From Exiguobacterium sp. BMC-KP (GTDB taxonomy: Bacteria; Bacillota; Bacilli; Exiguobacteriales; Exiguobacteriaceae): 64,000 bases of DNA. The notes beneath the pieces are model-generated. The model did not search any database and was not told where the DNA came from. It saw only the letters and a list, made by a program, of their open reading frames with translations. Location of the stretch: NCBI RefSeq assembly GCF_001275385.1, contig NZ_LGIW01000015.1, positions 124,001-188,000 on the forward strand. The letters run 5' to 3'. Position numbers and translations under genes: made by a program. Positions 1 to 9,645 of this stretch are shown piece by piece; positions within the stretch are counted from its first letter, which is position 1, and each line of letters opens with the position of its first letter.

Positions 1-856
1 CTTCACTGGCAAAGAATCGTTCAAAGGGGTTAACCCGGATGAAGTCGTTGCCCTCGGTGCAGCGGTTCAAGGTGGCGTATTGACAGGGGATGTTAAAGAC
101 GTCGTTCTTCTCGACGTAACTCCACTTTCACTCGGTATCGAGACAATGGGTGGCGTGATGACGAAATTGATCGACCGTAACACGACGATCCCAACTTCAA
201 AATCACAAGTCTTCTCAACTGCAGCAGACAGCCAACCAGCTGTTGATATCCACGTCCTCCAAGGGGAACGTCCGATGGCAGCAGATAACAAAACGCTCGG
301 TCGCTTCCAATTGACGGACATTCCACCAGCACCACGTGGCGTGCCACAAATCGAAGTTAAATTCGACATCGATGCGAACGGTATCGTTAACGTTTCTGCA
401 AAAGATCTCGGAACAAACAAAGAACAGTCAATCACGATCCAATCATCAAGCGGTTTGACTGAAGCGGACATCGAGCAAATGGTCAAAGATGCAGAAGCTA
501 ACGCAGATGCAGACAACAAGCGTAAAGAAGAAGTTGAATTACGCAACGAAGCAGACCAACTCGTCTTCGCAACAGACAAAGCGATCAAAGATCTTGGTGA
601 GCAAGTCGCTGATGCTGATAAAGAAAAAGCAGAAGCAGCAAAAGAAAAAGTAACAAAAGCTCTCGAAGGAACAGACATCGAAGCAATCCGTGCTGCAAAA
701 GACGAATTGTCGACAGTCGTTCAAGAGTTGACACAAAAAGTCTACGAGAACATGGCACAGCAACAAGCTGGCGCTGAAGGCGCACAAGCTGGTGGACAAG
801 ACGACAACGTCATGGACGCAGAGTTCGAAGAAGTCGACGAAAAAGACAACAAGTAA
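1..856 (+). CDS. dnaK: Molecular chaperone DnaK (Hsp70), C-terminal part
   Basis: The reading frame is open from the first base (codons begin at position 2), so the 5' end lies outside the window. About 284 residues are visible. They begin at the end of the ATPase domain ([17 protein letters not shown]) and continue with the linker and substrate-binding domain ([19 protein letters not shown]) and the helical lid, ending in an acidic tail. DnaK binds exposed hydrophobic segments of cytoplasmic proteins in an ATP cycle driven by DnaJ and GrpE. It is followed by a hairpin and then dnaJ, as in the Bacillus hrcA-grpE-dnaK-dnaJ operon. The identity is certain; only the N-terminus is missing. Confidence 0.98.
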   Translation, partial: FTGKESFKGVNPDEVVALGAAVQGGVLTGDVKDVVLLDVTPLSLGIETMGGVMTKLIDRNTTIPTSKSQVFSTAADSQPAVDIHVLQGERPMAADNKTLGRFQLTDIPPAPRGVPQIEVKFDIDANGIVNVSAKDLGTNKEQSITIQSSSGLTEADIEQMVKDAEANADADNKRKEEVELRNEADQLVFATDKAIKDLGEQVADADKEKAEAAKEKVTKALEGTDIEAIRAAKDELSTVVQELTQKVYENMAQQQAGAEGAQAGGQDDNVMDAEFEEVDEKDNK

Positions 857-884
857 TTCATCCGACCGATTTTTCGGGCGCTAG

Positions 885-918
885 AGAGAGCCAAAGCGTA
901 TCCGCGCTTTGGCTCTTT
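885..918 (+). terminator. Stem-loop between dnaK and dnaJ
   Basis: Bases 887-898 and 905-916 form a perfect 12-bp stem (AGAGCCAAAGCG with its complement) followed by only a short T run. It is probably a partial terminator or processing/stability element that sets the dnaK to dnaJ expression ratio, since dnaJ follows without an obvious strong promoter. Confidence 0.6.
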
Positions 919-988
919 CCATGTCGCACGAAGTTCGGTAAAATCAAACAGTATGAAATGAATCGGAATAGAGAGAGGAAGACTGCAC

Positions 989-2095
989 GTGGAAAAACGC
1001 GATTATTATGAAGTACTAGGCGTCGCGCGCGATGCCTCATCAGCGGAAATCAAACGCGCGTACCGTAAGCTTGCTCGGACGTACCACCCGGACGTCAATA
1101 AGGAAGCAGATGCGGATGCGAAATTTAAGGAACTATCGGAAGCGTATGAAGTGTTATCCGATGACAATAAACGAGCACGTTACGACCAATTCGGTCACCA
1201 AGATCCATCACAAGGTGGCGGTGGATTCAGTGGAGCTGAAGGATTCGGAGACATCTTCGACATGTTCTTCGGTGGCGGACGTCGTCAAGATCCAAATGCC
1301 CCACGTAAAGGGCAGGATTTACAATATGTCGAAGAAATCGACTTCATGGAATCGGTCACAGGTGTCGAGAAGACAATCACGATCCCAGTCGAAGAAGATT
1401 GCGGCACATGTCACGGTTCGGGTGCTAAACCAGGAACACATCCGGAAACATGTAAACGATGCGGTGGTTCGGGGCATATCAACGTCGAACAAAACACAAT
1501 GTTCGGTCGTGTTGTCAACCAAACAACGTGTTCGACATGTCATGGCCGTGGACAAATCGTCAAGGAGCCATGTGAAACATGTCGTGGAGCCGGTCGCGTC
1601 CGTAAAAACAAAGATGTCCGTGTCAAAATTCCAGCAGGGATCGACAATGGGCAACAAATCCGCTTAGCAGGTAAAGGGGAAGCCGGCGTCAACGGTGGAC
1701 CAGCAGGTGACCTGTATGTCGTCGTCCGTGTCGCAGCACACGAACTGTTCGAACGCGTCGACGATCATATCGTCATGGATATGCCACTTACATTCGCGCA
1801 AGCAACACTCGGTGATGAGATTGAAGTGCCGACCGTTCACGGTAAGGTCAGCTTGAAGATTCCAGCCGGAACACAGACAGGTTCACGATTCCGTCTCCGC
1901 GGAAAAGGGATGCCGAATGTCCGGTCCGGTCATCATGGCGATCAATACGTCAACGTCGTTGTCATCACGCCGAAGAACCTGACGGAACGTCAAAAAGAAC
2001 TACTACGCGAATTCAATGAAATTAGCGATGAAAAAGGTGTCGAAGAGCAACACGAAGGTGTCTTCAGCCGAATCAAGACATTCTTCACAGGGTGA
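989..2095 (+). CDS. dnaJ: Chaperone protein DnaJ (Hsp40)
   Basis: This 368-residue protein has the complete type I DnaJ architecture. It starts with a J domain containing the HPD motif (residues 33-35, in [10 protein letters not shown]), then a Gly/Phe-rich stretch (about 73-100). Next come four CxxCxGxG-type zinc repeats ([32 protein letters not shown]) and the C-terminal substrate-binding barrels. It stimulates DnaK ATP hydrolysis and delivers substrates. The start is a GTG preceded by a good ribosome site (AGAGAGGAAG). It is the first of a tight run with prmA, rsmE and mtaB. Confidence 0.97.
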   Translation: MEKRDYYEVLGVARDASSAEIKRAYRKLARTYHPDVNKEADADAKFKELSEAYEVLSDDNKRARYDQFGHQDPSQGGGGFSGAEGFGDIFDMFFGGGRRQDPNAPRKGQDLQYVEEIDFMESVTGVEKTITIPVEEDCGTCHGSGAKPGTHPETCKRCGGSGHINVEQNTMFGRVVNQTTCSTCHGRGQIVKEPCETCRGAGRVRKNKDVRVKIPAGIDNGQQIRLAGKGEAGVNGGPAGDLYVVVRVAAHELFERVDDHIVMDMPLTFAQATLGDEIEVPTVHGKVSLKIPAGTQTGSRFRLRGKGMPNVRSGHHGDQYVNVVVITPKNLTERQKELLREFNEISDEKGVEEQHEGVFSRIKTFFTG

Positions 2096-2120
2096 TCACT
2101 ACAGAGGAGCGTGACAAGAA

Positions 2121-3068
2121 ATGAAATGGTCAGAGATCTGTGTCCATACGACACAAGAAGCCATCGAAGCAGTTTCGAACATCTTACATGAAGCGGGAGC
2201 AAGCGGAGTCGTCATCGAGGACGTCGAAGATTTCGAGATGATGTCCCACCGCGAGGATAACTTCGGTGAAATTTGGGATGAGACGAAACGAGACGAGTAT
2301 CCGACACAAGGTGTACTCGTGAAGGCGTATCTTGCAGAAAGCAGCGATTTGACGGACACAATCAAAGGCATCGAACATGATATCCAACAGTTGACGAACT
2401 TCGGTCTGTCGATTGGCACGGGTGCTGTCACGCTGACTCAAGTAGATGAAGAAGACTGGGCACACTCGTGGAAACAATTTTATAAGCCAGTCAAGATCAG
2501 CCGCCATTTGACGGTCGTTCCGATGTGGGAAGACTACACACCACAACCGGATGAAAAGATCATCGAACTCGATCCAGGCATGGCGTTCGGAACAGGAACA
2601 CACCCGACGACGGTGCTCTGTATTCAAGCGATTGAAAACTACTTGCAAGAGCAAGACCGTGTCGTCGATGTCGGAACGGGATCAGGTGTCTTAGCAATCG
2701 CTGCAGCGAAGCTAGGCGCAAAAGATGTCTTTGCACTCGATTTAGACGAAGTCGCTGTCAAATCAGCGACGGAAAACGTCGCCTTGAATAAAGTCAGTGA
2801 GCAAATCACGGTCCGTCAAGGAGACTTGATGAAGGAATTGAGTGAACCCGTCGAGTTGATCGTCGCAAACATCTTAGCGGAAGTCATTCTCCTCTTCGTT
2901 AAGGATGCCTATACATTGACGTTACCAGGTGGACATTTCATCGCTTCCGGTATCATCAGTCAGAAGAAAGATATGGTCGTCCAAGCAATGCAAGAAGCAG
3001 GCTTTACGATCGTCGAGACGACGAAGCTTGAAGACTGGGTCGCGATCATCGCAAAACGGGAGGCGTAA
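2121..3068 (+). CDS. prmA: Ribosomal protein L11 methyltransferase
   Basis: This 315-residue protein belongs to the PrmA family, which methylates several amino groups of ribosomal protein L11 using S-adenosylmethionine. An N-terminal L11-recognition domain is followed by a Rossmann methyltransferase domain with the motif VVDVGTGSGVLAIAA and the family signature around DPGMAFGTGTHPTT. A second signature is VANILAEVI. It lies 25 bp after dnaJ and 4 bp before rsmE, matching the order dnaJ-yqeT-yqeU-yqeV of B. subtilis. Product assignment is secure. Confidence 0.95.
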   Translation: MKWSEICVHTTQEAIEAVSNILHEAGASGVVIEDVEDFEMMSHREDNFGEIWDETKRDEYPTQGVLVKAYLAESSDLTDTIKGIEHDIQQLTNFGLSIGTGAVTLTQVDEEDWAHSWKQFYKPVKISRHLTVVPMWEDYTPQPDEKIIELDPGMAFGTGTHPTTVLCIQAIENYLQEQDRVVDVGTGSGVLAIAAAKLGAKDVFALDLDEVAVKSATENVALNKVSEQITVRQGDLMKELSEPVELIVANILAEVILLFVKDAYTLTLPGGHFIASGIISQKKDMVVQAMQEAGFTIVETTKLEDWVAIIAKREA

Positions 3069-3072
3069 ACGC

Positions 3073-3819
3073 ATGCAACGGTATTTCGTCGAGCCCTCGG
3101 TGCGTCAGGGAGATGTCTTTCATCTCCCAAAAGACGACGCACATCATATGAAAAACGTCATGCGGATGGAAGTCGGCGGAGAGATTCTCGTGCTTGATGG
3201 AACAGGTCTTTACCGGTGCCGCCTTGAAGCACTCGATAAACAGGCGGCTTCTGCCCGGATCGAAGAGACTCTACCGATCGAGACGGAGCTACCGATTCGT
3301 GTGACGATTGCCCATGGATTACCAAAAGGCGATAAAATCGAACTCGTTGCGCAAAAAGCAACGGAACTCGGAATCCATCATTTGCGGATTTTCGAAGCTG
3401 ATCGTTCCGTCTCGAAATGGGATCAGAAGAAGGTTCCGAAAAAGATTGAACGACTCGAAAAAATCGTCAAGGAAGCAGCGGAACAATCGTACCGTGCCCA
3501 CTTGCCGACGGTCGACTTCGTGACGTATGATGAAGTCTTACAGGATGCATCGAACTACACGGCTTGTCTGGTTGCCTATGAAGAATCAGCGAAACAAGGG
3601 GAGGCTTCTGTTCTCGCTACGACGCTTGCTAGGCTACAAGAAGGAGATTCTCTTCTTGTTGTCATCGGACCTGAAGGTGGGTTCGCGGAAGCAGAAATCG
3701 CACGTTTAGCGGAAGCTGGTTTTAAACAAGCCGCTCTAGGGCGCCGCATCTTACGGACGGAAACGGCACCATTTTATGTCCTTTCCGCCGTCTCGTATCA
3801 TTTTGAATTGAAAGGGTGA
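3073..3819 (+). CDS. rsmE: 16S rRNA (uracil(1498)-N(3))-methyltransferase
   Basis: The protein has 248 residues when started at the ATG at 3073, which has a GGAGG site 9 bases upstream; an upstream extension inside prmA is not supported. It has the RsmE layout: an N-terminal PUA-like region (MQRYFVEPSVRQGDVF) and a C-terminal SPOUT knotted methyltransferase domain with VVIGPEGGF and LGRRILRTETA. RsmE methylates U1498 of 16S rRNA in the assembled small subunit. It continues the dnaJ-prmA operon and ends six bases before the mtaB start. Confidence 0.95.
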   Translation: MQRYFVEPSVRQGDVFHLPKDDAHHMKNVMRMEVGGEILVLDGTGLYRCRLEALDKQAASARIEETLPIETELPIRVTIAHGLPKGDKIELVAQKATELGIHHLRIFEADRSVSKWDQKKVPKKIERLEKIVKEAAEQSYRAHLPTVDFVTYDEVLQDASNYTACLVAYEESAKQGEASVLATTLARLQEGDSLLVVIGPEGGFAEAEIARLAEAGFKQAALGRRILRTETAPFYVLSAVSYHFELKG

Positions 3820-3824
3820 ACGAA

Positions 3825-5159
3825 ATGGCAACTGTTGCCTTTCAAACGCTTGGCTGTAAAGTCAACCACTACGAAACAGAAGCTGTCTGGCAACTGTTCA
3901 AGGACGCTGGCTACGCACGCGTTGATTTTGCTGATCATGCGGACGTTTATGTCGTCAATACATGTACGGTTACGAATACCGGAGATAAGAAAAGTCGTCA
4001 AGTCATCCGACGGGCGATTCGCCAAAATCCGGATAGTGTCATCTGCGTAACGGGCTGTTATGCCCAAACATCTCCTGCTGAAATCATGGCGATTCCTGGC
4101 GTCGATGTCGTCGTCGGAACTCAAGATCGGCATAAAATGATTGGATACATCGAACAATTCCGTGAAGAACGCATGCCAATCAATGCGGTCGGAAACATCA
4201 TGAAAGCAAAAGTCTATGAAGAATTGGATGTACCGGCCTTTACGGACCGGACACGAGCTTCTCTGAAAATTCAAGAAGGTTGTAACAATTTCTGTACATT
4301 CTGTATCATTCCATGGGCGCGTGGTCTCATGCGCTCTCGTCAACCAGAAGATGTCTTGAAGCAAGCACAACAGCTCGTTGATGCGGGTTATAAAGAAATC
4401 GTCTTAACGGGAATCCATACAGGTGGATACGGAGAGGACTTGAAAGACTACAACTTAGCGAAATTACTGAAAGCACTTGAATCTGTCAATGGACTCGAAC
4501 GTTTGCGGATTTCGTCGATCGAAGCGAGTCAAATCACGGATGAGGTCCTCGATGTCTTGAAGGATTCACCGATTGTCGTTCGTCACTTGCACGTTCCGAT
4601 TCAGTCCGCATCTGATACGGTCCTGCGCCGGATGCGCCGGAAGTATACGATGGCGGAGTTCGGAGAACGGATTACGCGTCTGAAAGAAGTCCTACCTGAC
4701 TGTGCGATCACGTCAGATGTCATCGTCGGTTTCCCAGGTGAAACGGAAGAAGAGTTCATGGAAACGTTCAACTTCATCAACGATCATAAGTTCAGTGAGT
4801 TGCATGTTTTCCCGTACTCGAAACGAACAGGGACACCAGCTGCGATGATGGACGATCAAGTCGAGGAATCAATCAAGGAAGAGCGCGTCGCGCGTTTGAT
4901 TGCCTTATCGGATCAACTCGCGAAGGAATATGCCTCGAAATACGAAGGGGAACTGCTTGAAATCATTCCGGAAGAATTTTCGGAAGAAGCAGGCGGTCGT
5001 CTTGTCGGTTACACAGATAACTATCTGCGTGTCGCAATCGAAGGCGATGAGTCGATGATTGGGCAACTCGTTCGTGTTAAAATCACGAAAGCGGGCTATC
5101 CGATGAACGATGGTCAATTCGTTCGAATCATGCAGACATTAAAAGACGCTGCAGTCTAA
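3825..5159 (+). CDS. mtaB: tRNA (N6-threonylcarbamoyladenosine(37)-C2)-methylthiotransferase
   Basis: This 444-residue radical-SAM protein converts t6A37 to ms2t6A37 in ANN-decoding tRNAs. An N-terminal MTTase domain supplies cluster cysteines (LGCKVNHYE, VNTCTVT, VTGCYA). The radical-SAM CxxxCxxC lies at residues 153-160 (CNNFCTFC), and a TRAM-like C-terminus follows. The ATG at 3825 gives the family-typical MATVAFQTLGCKVN start with AAAGGG 8 bases upstream. A GTG at 3816 overlapping rsmE is possible but less likely. It is the last gene of the chaperone/modification operon. Confidence 0.95.
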   Translation: MATVAFQTLGCKVNHYETEAVWQLFKDAGYARVDFADHADVYVVNTCTVTNTGDKKSRQVIRRAIRQNPDSVICVTGCYAQTSPAEIMAIPGVDVVVGTQDRHKMIGYIEQFREERMPINAVGNIMKAKVYEELDVPAFTDRTRASLKIQEGCNNFCTFCIIPWARGLMRSRQPEDVLKQAQQLVDAGYKEIVLTGIHTGGYGEDLKDYNLAKLLKALESVNGLERLRISSIEASQITDEVLDVLKDSPIVVRHLHVPIQSASDTVLRRMRRKYTMAEFGERITRLKEVLPDCAITSDVIVGFPGETEEEFMETFNFINDHKFSELHVFPYSKRTGTPAAMMDDQVEESIKEERVARLIALSDQLAKEYASKYEGELLEIIPEEFSEEAGGRLVGYTDNYLRVAIEGDESMIGQLVRVKITKAGYPMNDGQFVRIMQTLKDAAV

Positions 5160-5166
5160 TCGAAAG

Positions 5167-5209
5167 GGCAAAGGGAACCTCTGGTTTTCTTTGCCACTTT
5201 TTTTGTTTT
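5167..5209 (+). terminator. Rho-independent terminator after mtaB
   Basis: An imperfect hairpin (GGCAAAG...CTTTGCC arms at 5167-5195) is followed by a T-rich tail. It ends the dnaK-mtaB operon. Confidence 0.8.
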
Positions 5210-5231
5210 CATTTCAGGAATGCGCTACACT
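5203..5231 (+). promoter_or_regulatory. Candidate sigma-A promoter for rluF
   Basis: TTGTTT (5203-5208), a 17-bp spacer and TACACT (5226-5231) lie about 35 bases upstream of the rluF start and just after the mtaB terminator. The -35 element matches the consensus poorly, so the call is tentative. Confidence 0.4.
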
Positions 5232-5266
5232 GAATACAGTTCAATTAAGGAAAGAGGATATCATTC

Positions 5267-5962
5267 ATGCGAATCAACAAATTCATTAGCGAGACAGGCT
5301 TTTGCTCAAGGCGTGCTGCCGATAAACTGGTCGATGCAGGTCGTGTGACGATCAACGGTCTGACAGCAGAACTCGGCTCGCAAGCTGAAGAAACGGACGT
5401 CGTTGAAATTGATGGTCAGCCGCTCCAGACAAAACCAAAGCCCGTCTACATCGTCTTAAATAAACCAGTCGGCATCACGTGTACGACGGAGCTTGATATT
5501 GAAGGAAATATCATCGATTTCGTCAATCATCCGAAGCGGATTTTCCCGATTGGTCGTCTCGATAAAGATTCAGACGGCTTGATTCTTTTGACGAACGATG
5601 GTGATGTCGTTAACCGGATCTTACGAGCAGAAAACAATCACGATAAAGAATATATCGTAACCGTCGATGCACCGATTACGGATACGTTCATTCAAGGCAT
5701 GGCGAGTGGTGTTGACATTCTCGGTACGACAACGAAGGAGTGTATTGTTGAGCCGCTAGAAACACGGACGTTCCGGATCATCTTGACGCAAGGATTGAAT
5801 CGTCAGATTCGCCGTATGTGTAAAGAGTTCGGCTACCGGGTCAAGCGTCTCCAACGCGTCCGGATCATGAACATCGAGCTTGGCGATTTACCGATCGGTT
5901 CTTGGCGTGATTTGACGGAAGAGGAACTACGCGAATTGTTTACGACGCTTGACGGGCAATAA
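5267..5962 (+). CDS. rluF: 23S rRNA pseudouridine synthase, RluF-type
   Basis: This 231-residue RsuA/RluB/RluE/RluF-family enzyme isomerises a uridine of 23S rRNA to pseudouridine. An N-terminal S4 RNA-binding domain (MRINKFISETGFCSRRAAD) precedes the synthase domain with the catalytic motif GRLDKDSDGLILLTNDG. The long match to the RluF subgroup (ITCTTE, NHPKRIFPIG, RAENNHDKEY) favours RluF over RluB. It stands alone between terminators and is the first gene of the region separating mtaB from rpsU. Confidence 0.88.
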   Translation: MRINKFISETGFCSRRAADKLVDAGRVTINGLTAELGSQAEETDVVEIDGQPLQTKPKPVYIVLNKPVGITCTTELDIEGNIIDFVNHPKRIFPIGRLDKDSDGLILLTNDGDVVNRILRAENNHDKEYIVTVDAPITDTFIQGMASGVDILGTTTKECIVEPLETRTFRIILTQGLNRQIRRMCKEFGYRVKRLQRVRIMNIELGDLPIGSWRDLTEEELRELFTTLDGQ

Positions 5963-5970
5963 GGTTCAAT

Positions 5971-5998
5971 GAAAGTCGCCACTCGGCGGCTTTCTTCT
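5971..5998 (+). terminator. Terminator after rluF
   Basis: A 10-bp stem (5971-5980 with 5985-5994) with a four-base loop is followed by TTCTT. The following transporter gene starts only 19 bases downstream. Confidence 0.7.
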
Positions 5999-6016
5999 TA
6001 CATAAGGGGGATGACC

Positions 6017-6892
6017 GTGGATAAACGGGGAATGAGTGCGACATTCGTCGCCTACGTGATTGGTGGACTGTTGCCGATCTACAAAGTATTTGCTGCTGGT
6101 ATTCCAGCATGGACGGTCGTTTCAATCCGGATTTTAAGTGCGTTCATTTTCGTGACGCTGTTACTACGACTGACGAAGAAGTTTCGATTTGTTCGTCAAC
6201 TGTGGCAAAACAAACGCCAACGTTATACCGTGCTTGCGGCAGGACTTGTATTAGGTGGGAACTGGTCGCTCTATTTATATGCCATCGGGGAAGGCTATAT
6301 CGTTGAGTCGTCACTTGGGTATTATATCAATCCGCTCGTCAGTGTCTTGTTCGGCTTGATCTTTTTTAAGGAGCGTCTGACGCGTCCGCAAATCATCGCG
6401 ATTTTATCAGCGGTAATCGGTGTGATGATTTTAACGCTCGGTTACGGACAATTTCCGATCATCGCCTTTTCGCTCGCCATTTCGTTTGCGTTTTACGGTG
6501 TACTGAAAAAAAAGGCGGCAGCGGAACCATTATCTGGACTATTTTTAGAGACGCTCGTCACGCTACCATTCGCTCTCTTGACGCTTGGTGTGACAGATAG
6601 TCAACCGCTAACGATTCCAACGAGTGCGTTACTTGCGATCATCATGCTCGGAATCGCAACAGCAGTCCAATTAATGTTATTCGGATACGGGATGCCGAAA
6701 ATCCCGTTCGTCTATGTCGGAATTCTACAGTACATTGCACCGACGTTAACGCTACTCCTTGGAATTTATCTATTTAATGACGTCTTCACGACGATTCACT
6801 TCATCGCCTTCCTGTTCATCTGGATTGCTGTTGCTTTATTTACAATCAGCGGTTTATCGGCAGGGAAGATGCGGATGAAGAAAGTGTCATAA
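6017..6892 (+). CDS. EamA/RarD-type drug/metabolite transporter, copy 1
   Basis: This is a 291-residue, ten-helix DMT-superfamily membrane protein. Family landmarks are the N-terminal ATFVAYVIGGLLPIYKVF helix, GYYINPLVSVLFGLIFFKE, and the second-half IAFSLAISFAFYGVLKKK. It is closest to the RarD branch, whose substrates are mostly unknown. The GTG at 6017 is chosen because AAGGGGG ends six bases upstream; the ATG at 6011 abuts that site. It differs from copy 2 at the otherwise conserved Trp of helix 1 (VIGGLLP against IIWGLLP). It is probably co-transcribed with copy 2 (16-bp gap). Confidence 0.85.
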   Translation: MDKRGMSATFVAYVIGGLLPIYKVFAAGIPAWTVVSIRILSAFIFVTLLLRLTKKFRFVRQLWQNKRQRYTVLAAGLVLGGNWSLYLYAIGEGYIVESSLGYYINPLVSVLFGLIFFKERLTRPQIIAILSAVIGVMILTLGYGQFPIIAFSLAISFAFYGVLKKKAAAEPLSGLFLETLVTLPFALLTLGVTDSQPLTIPTSALLAIIMLGIATAVQLMLFGYGMPKIPFVYVGILQYIAPTLTLLLGIYLFNDVFTTIHFIAFLFIWIAVALFTISGLSAGKMRMKKVS

Positions 6893-6908
6893 CGAAAGAA
6901 GGGATTAC

Positions 6909-7793
6909 GTGAATCTACCGGGATTTTTTGCGACACTTGTCGCGTATATCATTTGGGGACTCTTACCGCTCTACTGGAAGATGCTCGCTAACGTACCGAG
7001 TGAAGAGATACTGGCACACCGGATTATCTGGTCATTTTTATTTTTGCTCATCTTATTATCATTTCAAAAAGCGCTTGGAAAGTGGAAGACGGCACTGCGC
7101 GATCCGTTCACGCGTCGACTCTTTTTCTTAAACGGACTGATCATCAGTCTGAATTGGTTCATTTACATTTGGGCCGTCAATCATCAATTCATTGTCGAAG
7201 CATCACTTGGCTACTATATCAATCCACTTGTTAGTATCGTTTTTGGTGTCTTCTTCTTTCATGAAAAACTCTCGCGGATTGAATGGCTATCGATTGTCCT
7301 TGCGACAATTGGTGTTCTAATTTTAACGATTGGCTACGGCGAATTTCCATGGATCTCAATTGCGCTTGCCTTAAGCTTCGGTTTTTACGGCGTCGTCAAA
7401 AAGCGTCGTCCGCTCGAATCAACGGTCAGTTTGACGCTTGAGACGATGGCGCCGCTTCCGCTTGCCTTGATTTTCCTTAGTTATTGGCAAGTACAGGGAA
7501 CGTCCTCGATGACCGAATCGATCGGAACGACGACTGGACTGATTTTGACCGGTATCGTAACGGCGGTGCCGTTGCTTTTATTCGGATTTGGGGCACAGCG
7601 GATTCCATTCACATGGGTTGGATTCCTACAATTCGTCGCACCGACTTTATCGCTTGGGCTCGGCGTATTGCTTTATCACGAACCCTTTACTAAAACACAC
7701 ATGGTGGCGTTTACATGTATTTGGACAGCTGCGATTGTCTTTACGCTCAATGGTGTCTGGATTCGGAAAAAACAGCTTCGAAAAGTCGCGTAA
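6909..7793 (+). CDS. rarD: RarD-type EamA transporter, copy 2
   Basis: This 294-residue DMT transporter with ten predicted helices is paralogous to the preceding gene (shared GYYINPLVS and SFGFYGVVKK cores). It retains the typical RarD start ATLVAYIIWGLLPLYWK. The GTG start at 6909 has GAAAGAAGGGA upstream. RarD proteins are predicted permeases; the name comes from an E. coli chloramphenicol-sensitivity gene and does not define the substrate. Tandem duplication followed by divergence is the simplest explanation for the pair. Confidence 0.88.
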   Translation: MNLPGFFATLVAYIIWGLLPLYWKMLANVPSEEILAHRIIWSFLFLLILLSFQKALGKWKTALRDPFTRRLFFLNGLIISLNWFIYIWAVNHQFIVEASLGYYINPLVSIVFGVFFFHEKLSRIEWLSIVLATIGVLILTIGYGEFPWISIALALSFGFYGVVKKRRPLESTVSLTLETMAPLPLALIFLSYWQVQGTSSMTESIGTTTGLILTGIVTAVPLLLFGFGAQRIPFTWVGFLQFVAPTLSLGLGVLLYHEPFTKTHMVAFTCIWTAAIVFTLNGVWIRKKQLRKVA

Positions 7794-7870
7794 AAAGATA
7801 GAAGTCTGACCTCTTGCGTGATAGAATAAAAATAGAGTCTAAGGGGATACCCTTAAGGAGGACAACAAAC

Positions 7871-8536
7871 ATGAATTTAGCAGGAATGATCGACCACACG
7901 GCACTAAAGCCAGAAACATCACGTGCTCAGATCGAAACACTCTGTAAAGAAGCATTAGAATACAAATTTGCAAGCGTCTGTGTTAACCCAACATACGTCG
8001 CGTTAGCAGCAGAACTCTTAAAATCAGATGATGATGTCAAAGTATGTACAGTCATCGGATTCCCGCTTGGCGCAAACACGCCAGAAGTGAAAGCATTCGA
8101 AACAAAGGATGCGATTCAAAACGGTGCAACAGAAATCGATATGGTTTTGAATATCGGCGCATTAAAAGATGGCGATCTTGAGTTAGTTGAGCGTGACATT
8201 CGTGCGGTTGTCGAAGCGGCAAACGGTACACTCGTTAAAGTCATCTTCGAAAACTGCCTTCTTACAAAAGAAGAAATCAAAACAGCTGCTGAACTTTCAG
8301 TTAAAGCAGGTGCTAACTTCGTGAAGACATCGACTGGTTTCTCAACTGGTGGTGCAACAGTTGAAGACATCCGTCTCATGCGTGAGACAGTCGGTCCTGA
8401 CATCGGCGTTAAAGCATCTGGTGGTGTTCGCGACTTCGAAGGTGCAAAAGCAATGATCGATGCAGGTGCATCACGCATTGGTGCATCAGCAGGAATCGCA
8501 ATCGTTACAGGCGGTACGTCTGATAGCGACTACTAA
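7871..8536 (+). CDS. deoC: Deoxyribose-phosphate aldolase
   Basis: This 221-residue class I aldolase splits 2-deoxyribose-5-phosphate into glyceraldehyde-3-phosphate and acetaldehyde in deoxynucleoside catabolism. Visible landmarks are IDHTALKPE, the substrate region VCVNP, VIGFPLG, the proton-relay region EIDMVLNIG, and the Schiff-base lysine in [17 protein letters not shown] completes the set. The ATG at 7871 follows a strong AAGGAGGACAAC site. No other deo gene is adjacent, but the next gene is a BMP-family (nucleoside-type) binding protein. Codon use is biased, suggesting good expression. Confidence 0.96.
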   Translation: MNLAGMIDHTALKPETSRAQIETLCKEALEYKFASVCVNPTYVALAAELLKSDDDVKVCTVIGFPLGANTPEVKAFETKDAIQNGATEIDMVLNIGALKDGDLELVERDIRAVVEAANGTLVKVIFENCLLTKEEIKTAAELSVKAGANFVKTSTGFSTGGATVEDIRLMRETVGPDIGVKASGGVRDFEGAKAMIDAGASRIGASAGIAIVTGGTSDSDY

Positions 8537-8545
8537 GAATATCTG

Positions 8546-8580
8546 ACATGTCCCTCTTTTTTAGAGGGGCATGTTTTTTT
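8546..8580 (+). terminator. Terminator after deoC
   Basis: An 11-bp stem with one mismatch (ACATGTCCCTC against GAGGGGCATGT) and a run of seven Ts separates deoC from the following lipoprotein gene. Confidence 0.9.
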
Positions 8581-8610
8581 ATGGGATTATTCTGAATTTA
8601 AATTTTGTAT

Positions 8611-8637
8611 TAAGAAGTCAGACATCGCTTCCGATAA
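8611..8637 (+). promoter_or_regulatory. Candidate sigma-D (motility) promoter
   Basis: TAAG (8611-8614), exactly 15 bases, then TCCGATAA (8630-8637) matches the Bacillus SigD consensus TAAA-N15-GCCGATAA with one mismatch in each element. It lies 34 bases upstream of the lipoprotein-chemoreceptor gene pair, the class of gene expected under this sigma factor. Confidence 0.6.
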
Positions 8638-8670
8638 TCAGATGTAGAATGTCGGAAGGGTGTGGAATAG

Positions 8671-9645
8671 ATGAAACGATGGAGTGGAATCATATTGGCA
8701 TCGACACTTAGCCTTGCAGGGTGTGGCAGTGTCATTGATGAGCCAGAACGGGCAGTCAAGGAACGAAAGGAAATGGCGGTTGTCTTGTCTGACGTTGGTC
8801 TTGGGGATCAATCGTTCAGTGATGCGGCAATGAGTGGTATGGCGTTATTACGCGAGAAGGAAGGTTGGTCGATCGATTATCGAGAATTGAATGAAACGAA
8901 GACCTATAAAGCAGCATTTGAAGCGTTAGCAAAGAAGAAGCCGACCGTGATCGTCGGGCTTGGATTCATGGGACAAACGGATCTTGAAACGGTTGCAAAA
9001 AAATATCCGAAGCAACAATTTGCCTTGATTGATGCTGTTTCAACGTTACCGAACGTCCTTTCGGTAACGTTCAAAGAAGATGAAGGAAGTTATTTAGCCG
9101 GTGCTGCTGCAGGGATTCAAACGAAGACGAATACGATTGGTTTCGTCGGTGGAATGAAGTCACCTCTAATCGAAAAATTCGAAAAAGGATACATAGCTGG
9201 CGCTAAAGCCGTCAATCCGAAAACAAAAGTACTCGTCGAATATGCAGAAGACTTTGCAGCACCTGAAAAGGGACGGACGATTGCGAATGAGATGATGCAG
9301 AAAAAGGCAGATGTATTGTTCGCTGCAGCGGGGTTGACAGGCAGCGGAGTTCTTGAGGCAGCACAAACAAAAGGGAAAAAAGCGATTGGTGTTGACAGCG
9401 ATCAGACACCGATTGCGCCTGACGCTGTCATGACATCGATGCTAAAACAAGTTGATCTTGCTATTACGAAAATTGGACAAGATGTGGCTTCGAAAGGGCT
9501 ACAAGCAGGACAAGTCGTCCTTGGCGTCAAAGAAGGAGCGATTCAATTAGCTCCGATTCGAAACACGAACTTTACGGACGAAGAACTAAAAAAATTAGAG
9601 CAGCTGCAGCAAGATGTGCTCGAAGGTAAGGTGACGATCCAATGA
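8671..9645 (+). CDS. BMP-family (PnrA/Med-like) substrate-binding lipoprotein
   Basis: This 324-residue lipoprotein has a short signal peptide and lipobox LAGC, with the lipid-modified cysteine at residue 18. The rest is a two-lobed type 1 periplasmic-binding fold of the BMP family: [17 protein letters not shown] near the start, FALIDAVS, the [11 protein letters not shown] signature and [12 protein letters not shown] proteins bind nucleosides in characterised ABC importers, but no permease or ATPase gene is nearby. Instead its stop codon overlaps the start of a chemoreceptor gene by four bases, so it probably presents ligand to that receptor. A Med-like regulatory role is the alternative. Confidence 0.85.
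   Translation: MKRWSGIILASTLSLAGCGSVIDEPERAVKERKEMAVVLSDVGLGDQSFSDAAMSGMALLREKEGWSIDYRELNETKTYKAAFEALAKKKPTVIVGLGFMGQTDLETVAKKYPKQQFALIDAVSTLPNVLSVTFKEDEGSYLAGAAAGIQTKTNTIGFVGGMKSPLIEKFEKGYIAGAKAVNPKTKVLVEYAEDFAAPEKGRTIANEMMQKKADVLFAAAGLTGSGVLEAAQTKGKKAIGVDSDQTPIAPDAVMTSMLKQVDLAITKIGQDVASKGLQAGQVVLGVKEGAIQLAPIRNTNFTDEELKKLEQLQQDVLEGKVTIQ

Noticed and set aside
8628-8658. Inverted repeat CTTCCGATA/TGTCGGAAG that could sequester the lipoprotein ribosome site
   Set aside because: The left arm coincides with the -10 of a sigma-D-type promoter, so it would lie upstream of the transcript start; the promoter explanation is simpler.
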